Shown here: piece after piece, positions 58,530-64,000 of the stretch
Layout of the letters: each line of letters opens with the position of its first letter
Position numbering within the stretch: the stretch's first letter is position 1
From: CAZOJJ01 sp964580105
Lineage (GTDB): Bacteria; Bacteroidota; Rhodothermia; Rhodothermales; Rubricoccaceae
DNA length: 64,000 bases
Assembly: GCA_964580105.1 (NCBI GenBank)
Contig: CAZOJJ010000002.1
Location: forward strand, 1-64,000
Direction: 5' to 3'
The notes under the pieces: generated by a model
What the model saw: the letters and a program-made list of their open reading frames with translations, nothing else
Database searches by the model: none
Told to the model about the DNA's origin: nothing
Translations under genes and position numbers: made by a program

Positions 58530-60941
58530 ATGCATTCTGCCGACGCTTCGCCCGTTCCGGCGGATCGCCCTCCCGTAGCGGCGGGGGCGCCCGCCGCTAC
58601 GCCTCTACGCGGGCCCGTGGAGAATCTGCCCTTCGTCGTCGTCCGGCTGGACGGGACGGGAACGCTGCGCTACGTGGGGCCGGGCGGCGAAGCGCTCACC
58701 GGCTACCCGGCCGACACGTTGGTCGAGCCCCGCTTCGCGCTGCGCCTCGTCCATCCGGAAGACCGGCACCGGCTCACGGCGGCGCTCCGCAGCGTCGAGG
58801 GCGGGGCGACCGAGGCCGGCCGTCTCCGCCTCGTCCGCGCCGACGGCGCGGTGCGCGTCGTGGACTACCACTTCACCGCCGGCCGCGAAGGCGGCATCGA
58901 GGGCGTGGTCTTCGACGCGGCCGGCCGGGACCGCCCGGGCGCGTTCTCCCACGAAGCGCTCTACCAGGCGTTTCTGGAGCAGAGCCCCGTCGGCATCGTC
59001 TACCTCGACGCCGACGGGGTGGTGACGTTCGAGAGCCACCGCGCCCGGCGGATCACAGGCGAGGCGGCCAGCGGCTCCTGGCTGGGCCGCCGCCTGGCCG
59101 ACCTCGGCGGCCTCGACGGCCGGCTCGCGCCGCGCCTCGAACGGATGCTCGGCAGCGGTCAGGCCTTCGACGCCCGCGAGGTGGACTACACGCGGCCCGA
59201 CGGCACGGTCGTGCGCCTGCGCGTCGTCGGCTCGCCCATCCTCGAACCTGAGGCGGGGCTGGTGGGCGGTGTGCTGATGCTGCTCGACGTAACGGCCGAG
59301 CACGAGCGCGCCGAAGCGCTCCGCGTCCGTGCCCGCTACGACGCCGCCGAGCCGGCTCTCCGTAACGCCGCCCTCGCCACCGCCGACGGCCTCACCTTCC
59401 TCGAAGCCGCCGTCGCCCTCGTGGGCCGCACGGCCGAGGCCGACCGCGCGCGCGTGATGCTGGCCGTCTCCGACGGCGAGCCGCTCGTGCCGGTGACGCT
59501 GTGGACCGGCGGCGAGCCCGTCGTCCCCGAACCCATTGAACTCGACCTCGCCGCGTGGCCGGCGCTGGCGAACGGGCGCGTGGTGACCGTGGGGCCCGAC
59601 GACGGCGCGGCGGCGCGTTCGCTCCTGAGCACGAGCGGCACGACGGCTCTGGCCCTCGCCCCCTTCCACGCCGACGGCGACTGCCTCGGCGTCTTCCTGC
59701 TCGAACGGCTGGGGGAGGGGGCGGCCTGGAACACCGCCGAGGCCCGCGCACTCGGCCGCTTCACCGGCCTCTTCGAGACGCTCTGGGCCTGGGTCGGCGC
59801 CGAGGCGCGCTACCGCCAGACCGTGGCCGACCTGGAGGACGGCCTCTTCAGCTTCGCCTACGACCTCGAAGGCGTGCGCCGTTACGCCCTCGTCACGCCC
59901 CGCTTCGAGGCCCTTACCGGCTGCCCGTCCGAACGCCTCCTCGCTGCGGACGGCGCGGTCGGCTGGACCGACCTCGTCTACGGCGAGGACCGCGAGGCGT
60001 TCGAGGCGCACGAGGACGCGCTCCGCGCAGGCGATCCGAGCCGGCTCATTTACCGCATCCGGCGGCCGGACACGGGCGAGGTGCGCTGGATCCGCGAAAG
60101 CGCCACGCCGAGCCGGAGCCCGAGCGGCCGGCCCGTCGTCGGCGGGCTGATCTCGGACGTGACGGACCAGAAGCGGGCCGAGCTCTCGCTGCTGGAGGCC
60201 AAGCAGGCGGCCGAGCGCGCGAGCCACCTCAAGACCACGTTCATGACCACGATGAGCCACGAGATCCGGTCGCCGCTGGGGTCGGTGCGCGGCTTCGCCG
60301 AACTGCTGGCCGAGGAGGTGCGCGACCTCGTGGCGACGGGCGTCGAGGTGCCGCCCCAGGTGGAGGAGTTCGCGGGTATCGTTGAGCAGAACACGCGGCG
60401 GGCGCTGCACCTCGTCCACAACCTGTTCGACCTTTCGCGGCTGGAGACGGGCTCGCTGCCGCTCCAGCACGTCCCCGTCGCCCTGCACCCGGCCGTCGAG
60501 GCCGCCGTGCGCCGCCACGCGCCCGACGCCGAGTGGAAGGACCTCCCACTCCGCGTCGAATACGCCGAGGGAGACCCGGCGGTGATGGGCGACCCGGAGC
60601 GCGTCGAGCAGGTCTTCGACCACCTCCTCTCCAACGCCATCAAGTTTACCGAGGCGGGCGAGGTCACCGTCCGCACCGCCGTCGAGGGCGGATGCGTCCG
60701 CTGCGTCGTGGAGGATACCGGCATCGGCATCGCGCCGGAGTATCTGGACGGGCTGTTCGAGCCGTTCTCGCAGGAGGACTACCGGCTCAACCGCAAGTAC
60801 GGCGGCAGCGGCCTCGGCCTCGCCATCACCAAACGCCTCCTCGACGCGATGGGCGGGACCATCGAGGTGGAAACCGAGAAAGGGAAGGGCTCGCGGTTTA
60901 CGGTCACGTTCGAGCGGGCCGGGATGGACGCGGAGCGCTGA
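58530..60941 (+). CDS. Soluble PAS/GAF sensor histidine kinase
   Basis: This 803-residue kinase has no membrane helix. Domain order is PAS (about 30-130, LPFVVVRLDGTGTLRYVGPGGEALTGY), PAS (145-265, FLEQSPVGIVYLDADG), a GAF-like domain (275-410), PAS/PAC (425-545, VRWIRESATPSRSPSGRP), HisKA with His577 in MSHEIRSPLGSVRGF, and HATPase (N box HLLSNAIKFT, G1 DTGIGIA, G2 GGSGLGLAI). It should autophosphorylate in response to a cytoplasmic or diffusible signal. No response regulator is adjacent. The start is ATG 58530. Confidence 0.93.
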   Translation: MHSADASPVPADRPPVAAGAPAATPLRGPVENLPFVVVRLDGTGTLRYVGPGGEALTGYPADTLVEPRFALRLVHPEDRHRLTAALRSVEGGATEAGRLRLVRADGAVRVVDYHFTAGREGGIEGVVFDAAGRDRPGAFSHEALYQAFLEQSPVGIVYLDADGVVTFESHRARRITGEAASGSWLGRRLADLGGLDGRLAPRLERMLGSGQAFDAREVDYTRPDGTVVRLRVVGSPILEPEAGLVGGVLMLLDVTAEHERAEALRVRARYDAAEPALRNAALATADGLTFLEAAVALVGRTAEADRARVMLAVSDGEPLVPVTLWTGGEPVVPEPIELDLAAWPALANGRVVTVGPDDGAAARSLLSTSGTTALALAPFHADGDCLGVFLLERLGEGAAWNTAEARALGRFTGLFETLWAWVGAEARYRQTVADLEDGLFSFAYDLEGVRRYALVTPRFEALTGCPSERLLAADGAVGWTDLVYGEDREAFEAHEDALRAGDPSRLIYRIRRPDTGEVRWIRESATPSRSPSGRPVVGGLISDVTDQKRAELSLLEAKQAAERASHLKTTFMTTMSHEIRSPLGSVRGFAELLAEEVRDLVATGVEVPPQVEEFAGIVEQNTRRALHLVHNLFDLSRLETGSLPLQHVPVALHPAVEAAVRRHAPDAEWKDLPLRVEYAEGDPAVMGDPERVEQVFDHLLSNAIKFTEAGEVTVRTAVEGGCVRCVVEDTGIGIAPEYLDGLFEPFSQEDYRLNRKYGGSGLGLAITKRLLDAMGGTIEVETEKGKGSRFTVTFERAGMDAER

Positions 60942-61025
60942 CGGAGCGCGCCTCGGGAGGGTAGCCTTCGGCGTCCCGGAGCCCTCGGCGTCCACGGGGC
61001 GCAGCGGGCTGCGCCTCTACCGCAG

Positions 61026-61054
61026 GTGGGTCGGTCCTGGCCTGCCGGACCCAC
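61026..61054. terminator. Hairpin between convergent kinase and queG genes
   Basis: GTGGGTC (61026-61032) pairs with GACCCAC (61048-61054). There is no T-run, so this is a weak candidate. Confidence 0.3.
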
Positions 61055-61090
61055 GGAGGCGCCGAGGCGGACGGTGCGGCTACGTTCGAG

Positions 61091-62167
61091 TTATGAAGCA
61101 CACGTCGCGTTTTCGAGGGCCTGGAGGACGTTCCGCTGGAAGCCCTCGAACTTGGCGCGCTTGACCGGATTGCGTCGGAAGCGATCGCGGAAGGCATCGA
61201 GGTTGAGCTCCGCCCACTCGCGCAGCGCCGTATCCGCCACGCCCTCGCGGGGGAGGAAGCGCGGCTCGCTGGTCGGGCGCTTGAACTTGTTCCAGGGGCA
61301 CACGTCCTGGCACACGTCGCACCCGAAGATCCAGGGTCCGAACTCGCGGGCGACCTCCTCGGGAAACGAATCGCCCCGGTGCTCGATGGTCCAGTACGAG
61401 ATGCAGCGCGTGGCGTCGATCTGATACGGCGCGTCGAGGGCGCCGGTGGGGCAGGCATCGAGGCAGCGCGTGCAGGAGCCGCAGTAGTCGGCCGTGAAGG
61501 GGGCGTCCGGGGTGAGCGGAACGTCCACGATGAGTTCGCCGAGGAAGACGAACGAGCCGAGCTCGCGCGTGAGGAGGTTGGTGTTCTTGCCCTGCCAGCC
61601 GAGGCCGGCGCGCTGCGCCCACGCCTTGTCCATGACGGGGGCCGAGTCCACGAACGCCCGTCCGCCCGCGCCGCCCGTGCGCGCGTCGAGCCAGTCGAAC
61701 AGCGCGGCGAGCTTCTCCTTGAGCACCTCGTGGTAGTCGTCGCCCCAGGCGTACCGGCTGATCTTTCCGACGCCGCGCTCGAGCGCCTCGGCGTCGGCCG
61801 GCGGCTCGGCGGCGGGGTAGTAGGTGTGGAGGACGGAGACGACGGAGCGCGCGCCCGGCACCAGCTCGCGCGGGTCGATGCGCTTGTCGAAGTGGTTCGC
61901 CATCCAGCGCATCGCGCCGGTGTCGCCGCCGTGGCGGCCGTCGAGGAGCCAGCGTTCGAGGCGGCGGGCCTCGTCGTCGAGCCGCTCGGCCCGCGCGATG
62001 CCGCACGCGTCGAAGCCGAGGCGGCGGGCCTCGGCCTTGAGATCGGCGGCGAGGCGGGTTTGGGCGGCGGTGTCGAAGCGGGGCACGGAGGTCGGGGAAG
62101 AGGGCAGGGAGAGGACGAACGCATGAGCGGCCTCCATGCTCTCCCGTTCATCCATTCTCCCCTCCAA
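61091..62167 (-). CDS. queG: Epoxyqueuosine reductase
   Basis: This cobalamin-dependent iron-sulfur enzyme reduces epoxyqueuosine to queuosine in the tRNA anticodon. The 358-residue protein has the N-terminal cobalamin-binding part (AEARRLGFDACGIARAE, GAMRWMANHFDKRIDPRELVPGARSVVSV, SAPVMDKAWAQRAGLGWQGKNTNLL). Two [4Fe-4S] clusters follow (CGSCTRCLDACPTGAL and CDVCQDVCPWN). It lacks the C-terminal HEAT repeats found in some homologues. Starts at 62155 or 62137 are also possible because the first 30 residues are not conserved. Confidence 0.93.
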   Translation of the reverse strand: MEGRMDERESMEAAHAFVLSLPSSPTSVPRFDTAAQTRLAADLKAEARRLGFDACGIARAERLDDEARRLERWLLDGRHGGDTGAMRWMANHFDKRIDPRELVPGARSVVSVLHTYYPAAEPPADAEALERGVGKISRYAWGDDYHEVLKEKLAALFDWLDARTGGAGGRAFVDSAPVMDKAWAQRAGLGWQGKNTNLLTRELGSFVFLGELIVDVPLTPDAPFTADYCGSCTRCLDACPTGALDAPYQIDATRCISYWTIEHRGDSFPEEVAREFGPWIFGCDVCQDVCPWNKFKRPTSEPRFLPREGVADTALREWAELNLDAFRDRFRRNPVKRAKFEGFQRNVLQALENATCAS

Positions 62168-62169
62168 CG

Positions 62170-62202
62170 AAAAGCGGCCCCGCTCCTCACGAGCGGGGCC
62201 GC
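62170..62202 (-). terminator. Terminator of the OmpA-family gene
   Basis: GCGGCCCCGCTC (62174-62185) pairs with GAGCGGGGCCGC (62191-62202). On the minus strand it is followed by TTTT, 26 bp after the ompA-like stop. Confidence 0.85.
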
Positions 62203-62227
62203 GTCGGCGGTCCGGGGTGGGGGACGC

Positions 62228-63602
62228 CTAGTAGCCTCGAGCCCCGATCCGGTCGAGGAACTGGTCGCAGTCGAGCGGGATGGACTCGACGCGGCGGCCA
62301 CGGCGGCAGCCCTCCTCGGGGTCTTCCTTGTCACAGTCCGGGACGGAGGCGCCGCGGTTGCGGACGTGCATCCGGTCGGCGGCGATGCCGCGGTCGAGGT
62401 AGTAGTCGTAGACGGTCTGGGCGCGGCGGCCGGCGAGCGGCATCCCGAACCGGTCGTACTCGGAGGAGTCCGTGTAGCCGTCGATGAAGAGGCAGCACTC
62501 GGGGTGCTCGCGGAGAAGCTGCACGTTCTCGTCGAGGAGGGCGCGGGCGCGCGGGGTCAGGTCGGCCGAGCCGTAGTCGAAGTAGACCGAGTTGAGTTCC
62601 ACCAGCTCACACACCTCGGGCGGCGGCGGNNNNNNNNNNNNNNNNNNNNNNNNNNNNNNNNNNNNNNNNNNNNNNNNNNNNNNNNNNNNNNNNNNNNNNN
62701 NNNNNNNNNNNNNNNNNNNNNNNNNNNNNGGGCGGCGGCGGTGGAGGCGGCGGCGGCGGCGGGGGCGGGGGCGGTGCGCCGCCAAAGCCGAACTGGATCC
62801 CGCCCGTGAAGAGCAGCGGCCGGAAGATGTTGTCGAAGTTGATCTCCTCGTCCGGCTCGACCTCGCCGCCTTCGTCCTCCTTGCACTCGGGCAGCCAGGG
62901 CTCGTACTTGCACTTGCACGCGAGGCTGTTCGGGTCCTTCTCGCAGGGATCCGGGCCGAAGTTGGCCGTCGCCGTGCCGGTCTGCTGGCCGAGGTCGTTG
63001 AGGATGAAGCGGTAGCTCCCTTCCAGGAAGACCGAGACGTTGCGGGAGAGGCGAATGTCCACGCCCACGCCGGCCGGGATGTAGTAGGCCACGCGCTCGC
63101 GGTCGAGCGCCTCGATCAGGTCGTCCTGCCCGAACGGGTCGGCGATGAGGGCGCCGAATCCGGAGAAGAGGTAGGGGACGAGGTTCGTGTTGCGGTACGA
63201 GGCGAGGTTGAGGAGGAGGTCGCCCTCGGCCAGGAGGATCTCGTTGGTGAGGAACGGATTCTGGCCCGGCCCGACGTCGGCGCGCGCGTCGGCGCCGAGG
63301 TTGAGGAGGCCGGCCATGAGGCGGCCGTAGAGCCGGTCGCCGACGAGGGGGAAGGAGAGGTGCGCCGTGACGCCGAGGCGGGTCTGCGTGACGTCGTCCT
63401 GGTCTTCGGCCGGGCCGTGGAGAATGTTGGGGCCGACGTAGGTAAACGCGCCGACGCCGATGCCGAGGCGCACGCCCGGAGCGTCGTACGCGTCTTCGTA
63501 GTCGAGCGTCCGGTACGGTTGCTGCGCCCACCCGCTCGGAGCGAGCGCGAGGCTCGACGCGAGGGCCAGGCCGAGCGCGAGGTAGAGCGTACGGGAGAAC
63601 AT
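62228..63602 (-). CDS. OmpA-family outer membrane protein, interrupted by assembly gap
   Basis: The N-terminal part (from 63602) has a signal peptide (LALGLALASSLALAPSGWAQ) and a beta-barrel-like domain of about 250 residues (LGIGVGAFTYVGPNIL, YYIPAGVGVDIRLSRNVSVFLEGSYRF). A cysteine-bearing acidic loop and a polyproline linker follow. After the gap comes an OmpA/Pal peptidoglycan-binding domain (VYFDYGSADLTPRARALL, IDGYTDSS, LAGRRAQTVYDYYLDRGI). The halves are in different frames only because the gap is an arbitrary 100 N. The protein probably links outer membrane and peptidoglycan. The C-terminus (RRVESIPLDCDQF) resembles that of the neighbouring partial gene. Confidence 0.85.
62630..62729. 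other. Assembly gap (100 N)
   Basis: Exactly 100 N, a conventional placeholder, interrupts the CCG-rich polyproline linker of the OmpA-family gene. The low-complexity GGC repeats on both sides probably broke the assembly. True length and reading frame across it are unknown. Confidence 0.98.
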
Positions 63603-63826
63603 GGGCAGGGGGGGAAGGGGGAAGGTCCGGGCGCATCAGCACGCCCCGGACTGGGATCGGGACGATTCGGAGCGGCCCCGAATCAAAAAGCCGACGCGCC
63701 ATAGCAGCACTCCGATCAGCGAAATACTACGGCAGCGAGGCGTTACATCGAGCGCTGGTATACGGCGCCTCTCCGGCCGCGGGCCCGGTTGCGCAGCCGA
63801 CTGAGACGGCGGCGGCGCTACGAACC

Positions 63827-63866
63827 AAAAAGCGGACGGCCCGCCGAGTGGCAGGCCGCCCGCTTT
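63827..63866 (-). terminator. Terminator of the second OmpA-family gene
   Basis: AAAGCGG-A-CGGCC pairs with GGCCG-C-CCGCTTT (one mismatch). On the minus strand it ends in TTTTT, 34 bp after the stop at 63900. Confidence 0.75.
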
Positions 63867-63899
63867 GATCGAGCGATCCGGAGTGGACTACGCCGGGGC

Positions 63900-64000
63900 T
63901 CAGTTCATGTCGTCGAGGCGGTCGCAGTCAACCGGGATGGACTCGGCGCGGCGGGCGTTGCGGTCGCCCGGACCCGGGTCCTCCTTCGAGTTCGAGTCGG
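63900..64000 (-). CDS. Second OmpA-family protein, C-terminal fragment
   Basis: The last 32 codons, ending RNARRAESIPVDCDRLDDMN and cut by the window edge, closely resemble the C-terminus of the adjacent OmpA-family protein (RRGRRVESIPLDCDQFLD). A tandem duplicate upstream on the minus strand is therefore likely. The intergenic space between them contains a terminator, so each is its own transcript. Confidence 0.7.
   Translation of the reverse strand, partial: DSNSKEDPGPGDRNARRAESIPVDCDRLDDMN

Overview
The window is chromosomal DNA from a very GC-rich bacterium of the Rhodothermota/Bacteroidota branch, plausibly a Rubricoccaceae-like marine organism (inference). Pointers are a secreted FG-GAP/UnbV protein with a type IX secretion-like C-terminal domain, OmpA-type outer membrane proteins, a BamA/TamA-like plus TamB-like pair, mostly weak Shine-Dalgarno sequences, and a recurrent Bacteroidota-style promoter -7 element (TAnnTT followed by G, C, T or A) 29-84 nt upstream of many starts. 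One run of exactly 100 N marks a scaffold gap, so this is a draft assembly.

Layout. 1-0.8 kb: the right part of an IS5-family element with a -1 frameshift signal. 0.8-10.8 kb: a mixed segment with an AI-2E-type permease, a methyltransferase, secreted proteins, a TIKI/TraB-like protein, a PEGA lipoprotein, CTP synthase (pyrG), a NUDIX hydrolase and a DUF819 permease. 10.9-11.5 kb: a divergent LexA homologue that has lost its self-cleavage residues. 11.8-27.8 kb: a long, co-directional dcw (division and cell wall) cluster, mraZ-rsmH-ftsL-pbp-murE-mraY-murD-ftsW-murG-murC-ftsQ-ftsA-ftsZ, with no murF, murB or ddl. MraZ boxes overlap the mraZ promoter, and perfect DnaA boxes lie upstream of both mraZ and ftsZ. 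27.8-28.4 kb: a non-coding stretch with two copies of a covarying double-hairpin element. 28.4-30.5 kb: a glycosidase-like membrane protein of unknown role. 30.6-34.4 kb: a sugar nucleotidyltransferase, dnaN and dnaA on the minus strand. 34.4-35.0 kb: an intergenic region with DnaA-box-like sites. 35.0-39.8 kb: DUF177-rpmF-plsX-fabH-fabD-fabG (ribosomal protein L32 and fatty-acid synthesis). 40.0-48.7 kb: a BrkB-type membrane protein, then the BamA/TamA-like and TamB-like outer-membrane assembly genes. 48.9-62.2 kb: der, an isolated nuoI-like gene, a DinB-like gene, holA, an ECF sigma factor, tRNA-Val(CAC), a degenerate Memo-family gene, a DUF2520 gene, an unknown helical protein, lysS, a PAS/GAF histidine kinase and queG. 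62.2-64 kb: two tandem OmpA-family genes on the minus strand, the first interrupted by the gap and the second cut by the window edge.

Most of the window is core housekeeping: peptidoglycan precursor synthesis and division, replication initiation, fatty-acid and phospholipid initiation, envelope assembly and translation. The points I consider most worth following are the cleavage-dead LexA beside the dcw cluster, the DnaA boxes at mraZ and ftsZ, the duplicated covarying double-hairpin element after ftsZ, the glycosidase-like membrane protein, and the Memo homologue without its metal ligands. No CRISPR array, prophage, rRNA operon or recognisable defence system was seen.
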